Counted from the first letter of the stretch, positions 51,975 through 62,785 are shown. The stretch is 64,000 nucleotides of DNA from Symbiodinium sp. CCMP2592 (GCA_905221615.1 CAJNDT010005545.1:257501-321500); one strand, 5' to 3'. Notes: generated by a model not told the origin, from the sequence alone. Numbers and translations are program-made.

Positions 51975-52385
51975 TTGCTGCCGCCGCTCTTCGGCAATAG
52001 CTATGATGCACACTGTGTTTTCCAAACTCTGTCAACATGCATAAGAATCTCGCATAAGAATGTCATAAGAGGATTGGGCTCCAAACAACCCCGCCGGCTT
52101 GATGTCCCTTCAACGCTTGGACTTCCACACGGCCGCAAGTTTCGGGCTTGTTATCATCGTTCTTTCCTTCGAGGAAACCTAGTCATACAAAAACGTAGGC
52201 AGCGGGTCCTTCTTGTCCTCGGGGAGGTTGACGAAGTCAACACTGACGCTCCTCTTCGGCTTGACATCAGGCTGAGAATTCAGAATTTACAACAGGACAG
52301 AACGAGGATCCTACTGGATTTAGGCCTGTGCATCAGCCCCAAAAAACCGCGCGCTATTACTTGGACCGTTTGGGTAAGCGCATAG
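51975..52385 (+). CDS. long plus frame with competing antisense exon
   Basis: 136 codons ending VLGEVDEVNTDAPLRLDIRL, RIQNLQQDRTRILLDLGLCI. On the minus strand 52189-52271 reads PDVKPKRSVSVDFVNLPEDK then KDPLPTF between GAATTCTCAG and GTATGAC, a good exon candidate. One of the two is real, and I cannot decide which. Confidence 0.35.
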   Translation: MLPPLFGNSYDAHCVFQTLSTCIRISHKNVIRGLGSKQPRRLDVPSTLGLPHGRKFRACYHRSFLRGNLVIQKRRQRVLLVLGEVDEVNTDAPLRLDIRLRIQNLQQDRTRILLDLGLCISPKKPRAITWTVWVSA

Positions 52386-52925
52386 GAAGGCGTGTAGGGA
52401 TCCTTGGCCCGACAGACTCGCGACCATGGGTGAACGCCCAAAAGGTCCGCAGCGTCTCAGCCCCACCAGATGCAGACTAGGCGGCAGCCAGACCCCCAAA
52501 AAAACGAACTAAGGTCTAGGAACCTGGAACCCGAAACCATAAACTCCTAAACCCCTAAACCATAAACTCCTAAACCCCTAAGCCCTAAACCCGGAACCCG
52601 TCCCACCCCGGGGGGGTCCCGGGGGCCCCCGGGCAAGCTCCTAGCTGCTTCGACTCCGCGGAGCATACCACCCAGACGCACAGCCGGTTTAGCGTTTAGG
52701 ATTTATAATCATGCGGGAAAGAATAACTAGTGCCGGCATGCCCGTTCAAACCTTTATAGAAGCTTGTGATAGGAAGCCAAGCCCTATTTAAACCCTTTCG
52801 CCCGCATGTACATAATAAACATAAACACACGCACACATACGTTATTCAGAAATATAAGTACGCGAATGAACAAGCTGTAAATGTATCTGCACCTATATAT
52901 CTATATATCGACTGTCTGACTATAC

Positions 52926-53015
52926 TTCTCTAAGCCTTAAATTAAAGGCCGTCCTACAGGCGTTCTCGAGGTCTTTCAAGGGCATGTCGTCGATCTCTTG
53001 CTCCCGCTCCAGGAC
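52926..53015 (-). CDS. candidate exon, charged helix
   Basis: 90 nt, phase 0 to 0. Acceptor CTGTGTTGCAG, donor AGAGAA|GTATAG. Reads VLEREQEIDDMPLKDLENAC then RTAFNLRLRE. Among the best exon calls. Right flank is heptamer repeat. Confidence 0.62.
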
Positions 53016-53034
53016 CTGCAACACAGGCTTTATC

Positions 53035-53240
53035 TAGGGTTTAGATGGGCTTAGGGCTTTAGGGGTTTATATAGGGTTTAGGGGTTAGGGTTTAGGGCTT
53101 TGGGTTTAGATGGGTTTTGGGTAGAGGTTTAGGGGTTAGGGCAATACAGGATTCCTACCAAGGTTTGGAGTCACAGGGCTTTTAGGGGGTTGAGGGGTTT
53201 AGGGATAGGATTCATAGGGCTTTAAGGGTTTAGGGTCGAA
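53035..53240 (+). repeat. TTTAGGG array, degenerate
   Basis: GGGTTTAGATGGGCTTAGGG and related units, about 200 bp. Confidence 0.75.
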
Positions 53241-53693
53241 GAGCTTACAGTGTCGGGGTCTTGGGTCTGTTGCAATCTGATCTGACGACTGAGGACAAAC
53301 GTCGTTTCATTTTGTGTGCATATAAAGGTATACACACGTTTTCTTCAAATGGTGAGCGAAGCCGCATAATTACTTTATGATATGCGATGTGATATTCCTA
53401 GTGGTGACTAGCGCGCTAAGGAAGGGTTGTGGGCTTTAGAATTGCTCTCTGTATATGAGATTTCCAAAGGATTGCTAAAAGGCGATGGCACGCCGAAAAA
53501 TCAGCTTGACATGGGGTGCTGTGGAGTGTCTTCGAATGACTTGGAGCGTCTAGTACCTAGAAGGTCCATATATTGCTGTCGAGCGTTGTAGGAGGTTGTG
53601 TTTCAAATATTGTGGCGGTCCTTTCTGTGATATGCCACCTGCTCAGCCATGACATTCGGACGTCAGAGAGCTGTGGAAGAGAGGAGGGTCTAT

Positions 53694-53694
53694 G

Positions 53695-53737
<43 letters not shown>

Positions 53738-53738
53738 G
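53694..53738. repeat. (TA)n(CA)n microsatellite
   Basis: TATATATATATATATATACA then CACACACACACACACA. Confidence 0.95.
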
Positions 53739-54162
53739 CGACTAGAGGTCCAAAAAACCTTCATGGTAGTAACATGTATGGTGCCATATACAAACCCTCT
53801 GGGTTAGTAACAAAAAAGACCCTCGTCATCTTGAAAGCGGTGCTCTCTTGCGAGCTACCTACCGATTCGTCACAACTCCCTGCGAGAGAAAATTAGGGAA
53901 TCGGGGTTGATGCTGCAGCCGTGCCTTGTCCATCGCCGATGTGTCGGGATGCCTCTGGGAGTCTTGGGCTCAGAGTTTAGGCTTTTGGTCTGTGTTGGCT
54001 TAGGGTTTAGGGTTTAGAGATTAGACTATTGGTCTGTGTTTTTTCTCTAAGACGGTGTCGGTTTTACCGCTTAGGTTTCAGGGCTTGGGCTGCTTACTGG
54101 CTTTACAGTTTGGGGCTCAGGGTTGCCTAGGGTTGTAGGGCTTTGAGATTTGAAGATTTTAC

Positions 54163-54185
54163 CCCCCCCCCCCCCCCCCCCCCCC
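54163..54185. repeat. C23 homopolymer
   Basis: About 23 consecutive C, the longest homopolymer in the window. Confidence 0.95.
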
Positions 54186-54829
54186 GATTTTCGAGGGAAG
54201 TGCGGTCCTATTCATGAACTCCGAGCTGCTGTAGGATTTTAGGGCTTTGGCATTCTATTCTATTCTGTTCTTTGTATACTGTAGTGTATGATTGTGTTTA
54301 GGTACTTGTAAGATCTTGTAATCATATCATACCATGTCATATTACGTCATTTTTGCACTACTGCCGTCTTATGTTAGATTTTTTCGCCAGAAGTTCGAAA
54401 TCCATCGGTGTCATGTTACCATATTACATGAGATCACCCAAGCTGGTACGACAGTGCGACCCCGAAACCCTAAACCCAAACCCTAAACTCCGCATAATAA
54501 ACCCTAAACACAAAATAAACAACATATCATCCCAGCGAATTGCAAGCTGTTGCCACACAGGCCCAGTCACCTATATGGTAGGTTAATGGGTTTAGGATGC
54601 CATAAGCTTTTCCATAAGTTTCGGCTGCTCGGCCCCGAATGTGACTCCTATGATATAAACACACTGTAATATGCCCTAGACCTATGGGCTGAACCAACAT
54701 GCATGACGAAAGATGGAAGATCCAAAACCGCTTACTCCTTCGCACGACTCTGGGGGTGTCGGGATCTCCAAAAGATTGGTGTAGAGTTTGAGCCTTAAGG
54801 CTGCTAAAGTTTCGGGTTCTTTCCCAAAA

Positions 54830-54933
54830 ACTCCACGTACCCATACAGTAGGTACTTAGGCATTAAAGTACCCTATATACGTACTTTAAGGCCTAAGTAC
54901 CTACTATTATATGGGTCCATGGAGCCTTTGGGT
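54830..54933. repeat. palindromic element, family D
   Basis: CTCCACGTACCCATACAGTA at the left, CTATTATATGGGTCCATGGA at the right. Confidence 0.85.
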
Positions 54934-55028
54934 TTGAGATACCCGAAAGCCCACCGCCACTATCCCAGGCCTCAAGGGTAGGTCGATTCCTCGGTCGCCT
55001 CGGTAAGAAGAGGTCATTTGGTGCTTAC

Positions 55029-55055
55029 CAGAGGAGGGTCGCATCGGATCTTGGC
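55029..55055 (-). CDS. candidate micro-exon
   Basis: 27 nt, phase 0 to 0, from CCCGAAG to the canonical CCTCTG|GTAAGC; reads AKIRCDPPL. An upstream acceptor (CCACAG, 55063) would extend it as PKAKIRCDPPL. Very short, but the donor is a good consensus match. Confidence 0.38.
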
Positions 55056-55862
55056 CTTCGGGTCTGTGGGTTCGCGGTTTAGGGTTTAAGGGGTTCAGAG
55101 GGTTTAGGGGTTTAGGGCTTAATGGACTAAGGCTGGTGTTCCAGGTGATTGGGTTTAGGGCCTTGGGCTGGGTTCAAGATGCCGCGGTGCTAGGGCTGTG
55201 AGCTCCGGGTTTCGAGATTTTACCAGAGCTTGCGGGTGTTGGGGTCTACGTAGCTGCTGCCCAAGGTGCAGGGGTACGAGTAACGTCGTGGCATTGTCGA
55301 GCGGCAGAAAATCGAATCGGAGGATAACCCCTAAGCAATGGCAAACCGAAGTCATGAGCAATAGTACAGTAGCCTCGAAAATTATACCAGGGGACTTTTG
55401 GGTGTGCTATATCTATCTACCTATCTATCCATCTATTTATCTATCAGTATATAATTATACATATATATATATATATATACATAGTTTGGTAGGGTCTCAT
55501 GTAGGGCCTTAGAGTGTGGGGTATCGATTATACTATAAATATTCTTATGCGCCACACGGCTTAGTTTTGGTCATCATTTTGGCCTCTAGACTTGGAGTAC
55601 GGAGCAGCGTGTGGGGCTCAGGTCGTGGACCGTTTTGAGGGTTTGGGTTGCAAAGGGTTGAGGGTTTCAGGGTGTTTAGCATTTTGGGATTTGGGGCTTA
55701 GGTGTCGGGTTTTCGTGGCTCAGTATTCTGGGATTCTGGTTAGGGTTCCGGGTTTCTGCTTGGTCCAGGTTTAGGGTAGCCTACCTTTTTAAGGACGTAT
55801 AATATGTGGAACTCATTATTGAATGAGGAACCCCGCAAGCGCCGAAAAATCAGGTTTCTTAC

Positions 55863-55943
55863 GGTCCAGGGTTCGAGGTACCTCTGAAGGCCCCGGCGGC
55901 ACTCGCGGAAAATGGCACAGATCATGCTGAAGATGGTCTTCAC
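55863..55943 (-). CDS. candidate exon
   Basis: 81 nt, phase 0 to 0. Acceptor AAGAACTCCTAG, donor GGACC|GTAAGAAA (consensus). Reads VKTIFSMICAIFRECRRGLQ then RYLEPWT. Hydrophobic then basic; resembles a helix of a folded domain. One of the best-supported exons. Confidence 0.62.
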
Positions 55944-56269
55944 CTAGGAGTTCTTGTGGGGGTTTGGGGTTGAGAGTTGCTTACAAGCTCTAGAAGACTT
56001 AACCCCGGTGAAACATCCTGAACCCTGGAGAAATTCTCCTTACCCCTACATATACCCGTCCAGAGCTCCCCACGTTCGGGTTTCAGGATATGGGTTTAGG
56101 GTTTTATGAAACTATCCCCCCTCCTCCCCCCGCCTTTAATCCCAAAGCCTTAGAGCTATGATGTTCGGAATCGGGGGTCCTAATGTCTGTGTAAGGGCCC
56201 GCCCAAGCCGTGGATGTAGGTGCTTAATGTCAATGCACACTTTGCGCCTTTGCCCGAAGCCCCACACCC

Positions 56270-56402
56270 CAAACCTAAACCCTAAAACTCTGAACCCTAG
56301 ACGCTAAACGCTAAACCCTAAAACTCTGAACCCTAGACCCTAAACCCTAAACCCTAAAACTCTGAACCCTAAACCCTAAACCCCAAAACCCTGAACCCTA
56401 GA
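56270..56402 (-). repeat. CCCTAAA array with CTCTGAACCC units
   Basis: CCCTAAAACTCTGAACCCTA repeated at about 45-bp intervals. Confidence 0.85.
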
Positions 56403-56460
56403 ACGGTTCAGGGCCCTCAACTCGTTGTTGGGTCGTTCAACCCTGTAAGCAACACCTTGC

Positions 56461-56502
56461 CTTCTCGTTCTGGCGCTTCAGCCGCTTTTTGGCATCATCT
56501 GC
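56461..56502 (-). CDS. candidate exon, coiled coil, possible GC donor
   Basis: From AAGGTCCAG: ADDAKKRLKRQNEK. Phase 0 to 0 if the donor is GAG AAG|GCAAGG (a GC-AG intron); phase 2 if it is GCAAG|GTGTTG (56456). A second acceptor (56508) adds VQ. Unmistakable charged helix. Confidence 0.55.
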
Positions 56503-56765
56503 CTGGACCTTGGATGGGGGCTTTTCGATTTAAGGGCTTGGTGTTAAGGGTTTAGGGTTTAGGGCTTGTCAGTTTTAGTGTTCAAGGCCTAAGATGGCCT
56601 AAGTCCCCTAAACCTTAAACCCTAACCTACACCCTAAACCCTAAACCCCTAAACCGGCATGTTTAGGGTCTATGTTCAGGGTTTGGGCTTGGGGCTGAAG
56701 TGTACAGGACTCAAAGCTAGAGCTCTGGCCTTTCATCCCTCCGAACCCAAACCCTCATAAATGCA

Positions 56766-57020
56766 GGAACCTGATTAAGAAACCCTGGGCCTACTACCCC
56801 AAAAACAGTAGGGTTCATACAAGGAACCAAATAAAGGCCCAAGGTTTGGTAGTCAGGTTCCTACATGGGTGGTTGTCAAAATTGGGGTCCATTTTTTGAG
56901 TCCCCAGTATAGTACGACACCTAAAATTTAGGGTACCCAAAAAGGAACCAGAAATTTGACAACCACCCATATAAGGAACTCTACTAAAGGCCCAAGGTTT
57001 CTTAGTCAGGTTCCTACATT
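56766..57020. repeat. palindromic element split by a family-G insertion
   Basis: Outer element GGAACCTGATTAAGAAACCC ... GGTAGTCAGGTTCCTACAT (to about 56866). The family-G element follows (56866-56985), then a second copy of the outer right half (AAAGGCCCAAGGTTTCTTAG, 57016). Family G is thus flanked by direct repeats of about 45 bp. Confidence 0.75.
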
Positions 57021-57049
57021 GCCCTAAACGCCAGAATCAGGCATGGTTG

Positions 57050-57235
57050 TCTCTACCGGCAGGGAGTGTCATTCTTACCATTGTGAACATTAGCATTAGC
57101 ATCAGGATTAGGATTAGGCCTCCGACCCTAACAGCCCCATGCAAGAACCAAACAGACTCAGCAAATGTTTGGTCAACTAGTATAATATTCGGCCTGCGGG
57201 GCCGTGTAGAGGGGGTAACAATGGAATAATGGAAT
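57050..57235 (-). CDS. weak candidate exon with hydrophobic segment
   Basis: Minus frame TPSTRPRRPNIILVDQTFAE, SVWFLHGAVRVGGLILILML, MLMFTMVRMTLPAGRDNHA, stop. A possible membrane segment (GGLILILMLMLMFTMV) is encoded partly by a CTAATC microsatellite, so it may be artefactual. Confidence 0.33.
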
Positions 57236-57433
57236 GATGTCCCAAGTTGCTCAGGGCTGCGGAACCCTAAACCACATCTCACACCTCAAGCAGACCCGAA
57301 AACTCAGAAACGGCTCAAAACTTTGCACACTGCAATGAACCTCCTCGATATCCAAAACCCCGTATGCAGACAACGTCACAGAAAAAGTGCTACAATGTCA
57401 GGGTCATGTATACCCTCACGCCCCAACCCCTAC

Positions 57434-57506
57434 ATCTAGGTGCCTTCAGCTTGTAAATGTCCGTTCGACCCAGCTTGTTCGAGTCCTCGAACTTTTCCTG
57501 CAAAGT
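57434..57506 (-). CDS. candidate exon, charged
   Basis: From GAACCCGTGAG: TLQEKFEDSNKLGRTDIYKL then KAPR, to donor AGAT|GTAGGGG. Phase 0 to 1. Hydrophilic helix. The intron upstream holds a family-B element (57530-57609). The plus strand is also open (LVNVRSTQLVRVLELFLQS), ending at the family-B GTTAGT. Confidence 0.5.
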
Positions 57507-57529
57507 CTCACGGGTTCGATTGTCTTACT

Positions 57530-57609
57530 TTTGGTTAGTAGGAAATGGAGGAATGGGGTACAATTATAACTACTGTTACTACCATTCTTCCAATCCCTAC
57601 TAACCAACG
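57530..57609. repeat. palindromic element, family B
   Basis: TTTTGGTTAGTAGGAAATGG at the left, CCAATCCCTACTAACCAACG at the right. Confidence 0.88.
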
Positions 57610-58102
57610 GCAAGTTATGAGCTGCATTCTACAAGCGTTTGATAAGGGTTCTTTCGGGTCTATATGGGGGTTACATCTGTGCTGTATGCAAAGTCTGAAT
57701 GGGCCTCATCAACCCGGTGGCGCCGGGGGCGGGGTGGCAGGGGGCCTGATTGAAAAAAATGGCATTCGTTCGCCCTACAGCAGCTTCGAACGCATGGGAA
57801 ATAAGTACAAGTGTCCGGGGTTTATACGGAGTTTCAACTATGACGATTGCACGTGAAACCCTTTGCTAACAGAATTCTTTCAGAAGCCATTCCTTGGGTT
57901 TACAGTTTAGAGTAACCTTTCATAGAACCCTTATCATTTGGCTCTGGGCTCTCCTTCTGCTCTTTGGCCTTTCGCACGCGCTCGTCGGCTGCCTGGCACG
58001 GGGTTTCGGAATGTGTAAAGCCCATATGCGAGCCCCCTACTTTCTAAAACTCCATAGTTGTTCAGCGCTTGATTCAGCTTAAAGGGCTCAAAGTTTAATT
58101 AA

Positions 58103-58202
58103 TTAGTTGCTGAGTTCATAAGCCCCCAAACTTGTACACTTTCAGTTTTATAGTGTGTAATATTATCCCCAAAAGTGTAAAGTGTATCCACTCAGCTATT
58201 AA
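58103..58202. repeat. palindromic element, family I
   Basis: TTAGTTGCTGAGTTCATAAG at the left, GTGTATCCACTCAGCTATTA at the right; about 90% identical to 37501-37600. Confidence 0.87.
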
Positions 58203-58666
58203 GTTTAAGTTTGGCACTATGCGCAATGAAGCAACGGTGACAAGCTCACGAGAGACGACTTCTTTTTTTGTTTTCCGAAGGATTCCTGGGCTCTTCCTTG
58301 TTCAGGAGCAGAGTTAAAGTTATCATAACTAATAAAAGCTCTGAAAAGGGCTTGATAATACCGTTTCACTTGGGATTTGAAGCGGATTGGACGGATTTCA
58401 TATTGGGGCCTTGTAATTTCCACCTGTGCCGTATAAGGGTTTTCGTACGGATTTGAGGCTTAAGGCTATTGAACTTAGTTTACACGATCCAGATTCTTGC
58501 AGCCACAAAACACGAACCCAAGCCTTTAACTCTGCCAGGGCGAACTGCCCAAAACCCTAAACTTTACATCCCAGTTCCACAAACCCCAAAACCTCCAGTA
58601 TAAACCGTTCAACGATTATCACATTTCGGCCCTGGGTGGTCCGCCGGGTCATGCTCTGCCTGAACA

Positions 58667-58763
58667 GAAGGGACCCCCACCCTGTAACAGTGACTATAAG
58701 GATTATATTAGGGCCCTATTCTATTCCTGTTATACCACTATTACAGGCTCGGGGCCCCTTCTA
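58667..58763. repeat. palindromic element, family F
   Basis: GGGACCCCCACCCTGTAACA at the left, CTATTACAGGCTCGGGGCCC at the right. Confidence 0.82.
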
Positions 58764-58828
58764 AAATATCCTAGAACCCTGCAGCTGAAGATAGAATTTC
58801 AATCGAGTGCTGTTTAAAAGCTCTTGCT

Positions 58829-59284
58829 TTGACGGCTCTTCGGAAGTTCTTCGCATACCTTGAGCTACCAAAAACCTACATTTTGTACGGCCCCAGTAAA
58901 TTCTATATTAGGTTTGTACTAAAAACCTGCAAAAAGGTAGGCTCTGGTAGTTGTAGCCAGATCATACATCATTGTGTCTCATGCACGAAGCCCATTCTAC
59001 GTAGTCAGAAGTCCGGCATCACTCGACACCAGAGAGTCTTGTATCCCTCCCTGTTAAGTATCGTAGCTTCATTGAATTATCACCGGGCTCCGTCAAAATT
59101 CATCCTCGATGGAGGGATAAAAGGATATATGGTGGCTGCGCATCATCCGCAGGTTGAGAACCCTTACTCCGCGCAGGGGTGGAAGCCAACAGCTGTAGAA
59201 CTTTTAGAATCCAAAAAAAAGGACATTTCGGATGTCCGAGACGGTCCAAGAGCCCACATGGCCCAAATACAACAAGAACCCTAA
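58829..59284 (+). CDS. candidate coding region, 151 codons
   Basis: Long plus frame without low complexity: LRKFFAYLELPKTYILYGPS, KFYIRFVLKTCKKVGSGSCS, QIIHHCVSCTKPILRSQKSG, ITRHQRVLYPSLLSIVASLN, ENPYSAQGWKPTAVELLESK, KKDISDVRDGPRAHMAQIQQ. First codon is TTG, so the true start lies elsewhere or it is an exon. Internal donor-like AAAAAG|GTAGGC at about 58937 and AG/GT pairs suggest it may be two exons. No family recognised. Confidence 0.45.
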   Translation: MTALRKFFAYLELPKTYILYGPSKFYIRFVLKTCKKVGSGSCSQIIHHCVSCTKPILRSQKSGITRHQRVLYPSLLSIVASLNYHRAPSKFILDGGIKGYMVAAHHPQVENPYSAQGWKPTAVELLESKKKDISDVRDGPRAHMAQIQQEP

Positions 59285-59619
59285 AACTTGGGCTCTGTAT
59301 GATTGGTGCTCGGATTCTGAAACTGTCGTCTGCGTGCAGGAACCCTTCCACCCGCAACACACCGAAACCACTAACCAAAGCCCATTTAAGAAATCCCAAG
59401 AGCCCAAGAGCCCGGAATCGCGCCCCCACTGCAAGCCCCTAAACCTTAAACCCTTAAACTTAAACTGCAAACCCACTGAAGACACTAAACCCTAAACCCT
59501 TCTGCAACCCCTAAACCCATATGTAATTTTAATGCCTGAAACCCTGAACACTGAACCCATGTGTAATCCCCTAAAACCCTAAAGCTTAAAGTCAGCCGCA
59601 GTCCCCTGAAGCCCTAAAC

Positions 59620-59682
59620 CCGTCCTTCGAACAAACACAGCTCGAGCGCCTGCACTTTTGCAGCGGATTGGGTCTGGAGCTC
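59620..59682 (-). CDS. candidate exon, coiled coil
   Basis: 63 nt, phase 0 to 0. Acceptor TACTGGGGAACAG, donor GGACGG|GTTTAGGG. Reads ELQTQSAAKVQALELCLFEG then R. The donor is exactly the first unit of the heptamer repeat. Strong helix composition. Confidence 0.62.
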
Positions 59683-59689
59683 CTGTTCC

Positions 59690-59885
59690 CCAGTAGGAAA
59701 GAAAGGGCGCTTCTAAGGGTTCTTGTAAGGGTTCCTTTAGTTAAGGAATCTATAGGGATCCTTGGAGGGCTCCTTGAAGGAGTCTATAGGGGTTCCTTTG
59801 AGGGTTCCTTTTAGGAATCTATGGGGGATCCTTTGAGGGTTCTTTGAGGGTTCTTTTGAGGGTCCCTGTAAAGGTTCTTAGGGTT
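59690..59885. repeat. GGGTTCCTT/ATCTATAGGG short-period repeat
   Basis: AAGGGTTCCTTTAG, AATCTATAGGGATCCTT and TTTGAGGGTTCTTTGAGGGT units repeated with about 30-bp spacing. Similar units occur at 43310-43390. Confidence 0.75.
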
Positions 59886-59897
59886 TGGAGTCTAAGT

Positions 59898-60359
59898 TTA
59901 GAGCTTAGTGACATTATCCCTCAGGCTCCGAGCATACAAGTAGTCCCACTCGACCACTGCACCTCTGCCGCGAGATCTATCAAACTTCTCCAAATCCCGT
60001 GCGAGAGGATCTGGTCCTGAAGGCGGATCTCGGCATAGACAGCAAACCTCCCACGGCACTTCTGCCGGTGTCGGATGGTGCCTTGTGCTTGCTGAGCCGG
60101 ACTTCCAAGGTGAGACGTGTGTGCTGGTTTTGCCGACCTTGTAGTACTGCAGCTGTCCAGCTCGGTCGCGAACCGAAATAATATGGACCCAGCCAAGGCA
60201 TGTACGGGAACGGGCCAAGCCAGCGATGGCTTCGGTCTGCTTGCTGCAGGCATTGCTATTCCCGAGAGCTACCGTCGAGCTCAGTCGCATTCGGAGCCCC
60301 TGCATGTTGCTGATACCATGGAGGTCTGGTATCGACAGCAGGACGGCGATCAGGGCCAA
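59898..60359 (-). CDS. candidate coding region, 153 codons, frame partly ambiguous
   Basis: Minus frame MALIAVLLSIPDLHGISNMQ, GLRMRLSSTVALGNSNACSK, QTEAIAGLARSRTCLGWVHI, ISVRDRAGQLQYYKVGKTST, ending LARDLEKFDRSRGRGAVVEW, DYLYARSLRDNVTKL. The start codon in this frame is not ATG. A second minus frame (CRGRFAVYAEIRLQDQILSH, GIWRSLIDLAAEVQWSSGTT) is also very protein-like over 59921-60080, so a frame change by splicing near 60080-60110 is likely. No domain recognised. Confidence 0.45.
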   Translation of the reverse strand: MALIAVLLSIPDLHGISNMQGLRMRLSSTVALGNSNACSKQTEAIAGLARSRTCLGWVHIISVRDRAGQLQYYKVGKTSTHVSPWKSGSASTRHHPTPAEVPWEVCCLCRDPPSGPDPLARDLEKFDRSRGRGAVVEWDYLYARSLRDNVTKL

Positions 60360-60830
60360 AGACCGTAGCTCCTAGATCGGTTGGAGAACGGAAAAACCAG
60401 CAGAGCCAGGAGGTGCAGTGCTTGGGTATCCAAACTTGGCATCCCCTGGTGTTGTCGCCGTGGAAGGTGCAGTTCCGCCCACGAGATGTCAGGGATAATT
60501 AACCAAATGGCTTATATGAGGGTCTAGGATGCAAAAAGGCTCGAAGGGATTTACAAGTGTCGAAGCTTTATGGAAATCCCAGAATATGTCGTCTGCGGGT
60601 TTGGCGTTGTGCAGGGCTTGAAAAGGCTTTTACGATCCGGGGTTCAGAGTTTGAGGTTCGCGGATTGATTGTCAATCTACTCCGCAGTCGCGTTGTCAGA
60701 AGGGTTTAGTATTTTGCGTTGTGGGCTGATGGGATGTAGGGGTTTGCGGATCACTCAGAATTGCGGTTTGAAAGCTGACGGGCTGACGGGGTTTTGGGCT
60801 GAGGACTCAGGATGTTGGTCTTGCAGATCA

Positions 60831-60941
60831 TATGGGAGTTTCCGAAAATTAGGGGTACCTTATTTTGAGTCCTTGTAATAAGGATTCTACTATTTAGGGT
60901 ACTATATTCGGGTCCCCTATTGTCGGAAACTCCCATATATG
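60831..60941. repeat. palindromic element, family C (complete)
   Basis: CATATGGGAGTTTCCGAAAA at the left, TTGTCGGAAACTCCCATATA at the right. Confidence 0.9.
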
Positions 60942-61407
60942 AGGCAAGTATCTCAAAAGCTTCGTGACTTGTGGGGGAAGCCCGGTGGCTTTAATTTCCG
61001 AACGTGGCCCCATGGGCACCAGCGGGTCCATCGAGAAAGTGCGGTTCATCTGGGTTTAGGGTTTCCTAACATAATATAGGGGCCTTAATCAATTACGAAT
61101 CCCAAAGCCCCGGACTGCCAACCCTCAACCTTGACATGCCCCAGAACAACGCTAAACCCTGCATTAGGAGCCAGAAAACCCACGCAAGTATCCTGATGCC
61201 AAGAATGTGAGTATGCACGAAACTTAACCCCAAAACCCCCGACCCAACAAAAGCCTAAACCCATAATAAAAACCCTCATAGTAGCCCGAATTGCAACGCC
61301 CTCGACAAACCTGCAGAACCGCCACCCAAAAACCCTAAACCCTACACCCAATAAACCCTAAAATCTCAAACCCTAAACCCTAACTTACATCTGGAGCCTC
61401 TAGGTAC

Positions 61408-61483
61408 CAGCGCCCAAAGCCCCAAATCGCCGTCCTGCAGCTCGACGCTGCGCTGCTCCGCTAAGCCGCGGTCCCGCTGGTAT
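61408..61483 (-). CDS. candidate exon, charged
   Basis: 76 nt, phase 2 to 0, from AGACATCTCAG to GCGCTG|GTACCT. Reads YQRDRGLAEQRSVELQDGDL then GLWAL. Other minus frames are open (GAAQRRAAGRRFGALGAG), but this one is the most natural. Confidence 0.5.
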
Positions 61484-61779
61484 CTGAGATGTCTGCTATT
61501 AGGGTTTAGGGTTTTGGGCTAGGGTTTAGGCTTTTATTTAGGCTCTTAAGATTGCTTTCAGACCTTAAACCATGATACAACAAACTTGGTACTACACCAT
61601 AACATCGTTTTCTCCGGCAAATTGGCCCGAAAGGCTCAACCCAAAAGCTCTGAAAACCCTCGAACCCTGATGCCTAGAATCGCAGACCTTGCCTACGTGC
61701 CAATTTCAAGTCCCCAAACTCATCTGCAATTAGGGCCCCTATATTAAACAATAAGCCACTACGGGTAATTCAAAGTTCT

Positions 61780-61910
61780 ACCAAATCAACACCTATACCC
61801 TAAACCTAAACCCTATCCCAAATCAATGCCTATACCCTATAAGCCCTAAACCCTATCCCATATCGATACCTATACCCTAAACCCCAAACCCTATCCCAAA
61901 TCGATACCTA
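61780..61910. repeat. ACCCTATCCCAAATCRATRCCTATACCCTAAA-type tandem
   Basis: CCCTATCCCAAATC and ATGCCTATACCC/ATACCTATACCC repeated four times at about 40-bp spacing within CCCTAAA-type sequence. Confidence 0.8.
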
Positions 61911-61994
61911 GTTACGGACACAAGAAGCTGGAGCCTCCATTCGGCAGTTTGCGCGGACAAACGGCGAACGGCACGCTTGACTTCATTACTTTCC

Positions 61995-62098
61995 CAAAGT
62001 CTCCATGTACCCATATAGTAGGTACTTAGGCCATAAAGTACCTATATAAGAACCCTTTTGAGGCCTAACTACCTACTATATGGGTACATGGAGTCTTA
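61995..62098. repeat. palindromic element, family D
   Basis: GTCTCCATGTACCCATATAG at the left, TACTATATGGGTACATGGAG at the right; close to 39520-39618. Confidence 0.88.
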
Positions 62099-62429
62099 CG
62101 GTTTGCGGGGCCATGCACGGGAAACGCCTCAACCGTACACATCAGCCGCGAACTCAGCGCCGGGCTGTTGAAGGTCTTGTTTAAACTGATCCAGCCTCCA
62201 CTCAGAGAGTGTTTAGGGTTTAGGGTTTGGCGTTTAAGGACTTCATAAACACCTTGCAGAACGCCTTGTTCCACAAAGGGGCGTCTAAACCCTAATCCCA
62301 AGGCTTCAAGCTTCAGTCAAGGGAGTGTCCTTGATCGGAATCTGCAAGCTAGGACTATATGCAGTATGCTATTTCGGGTTTGGGTTTTGGATTTTCTGCT
62401 TCTGTCATGCTGCGGTCGGTGTTCTACCA

Positions 62430-62600
62430 GGCTGTCATGCATTAGATATGTGTTGCGTTGAGGATGTTTTCGATTTCCAAACCTTTCGCTCGTACATCGA
62501 ACGGGGTCCGACAGCTTTGTACGATCTCTCCTACCAAGACCGCCAAGACGTCGAGAAGGAAAGGGCATTGAAGAAATCTGCACAAACAATTCGGGACTAG
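62430..62600 (+). CDS. candidate 3' terminal exon
   Basis: After GTTCTACCAG the plus frame reads CHALDMCCVEDVFDFQTFRS, YIERGPTALYDLSYQDRQDV, EKERALKKSAQTIRD, stop at 62600. Acidic then basic helix, very natural. The same frame is open upstream but becomes Phe/Cys-rich (FGFGFWIFCFCHAAVG) and is probably intron. The antisense is also open (110 codons), with poorer composition. Confidence 0.48.
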   Translation, partial: GCHALDMCCVEDVFDFQTFRSYIERGPTALYDLSYQDRQDVEKERALKKSAQTIRD

Positions 62601-62699
62601 TTACTTCTTGCTGTCCCACACCTGCTCCAGGCACGAAGCCTGGACACATAATTCACATAATAATGTTTCTGAATATACATGTACATAAATATACATATA

Positions 62700-62703
62700 T
62701 GAA

Positions 62704-62747
<44 letters not shown>

Positions 62748-62750
62748 TAT

Positions 62751-62785
<35 letters not shown>

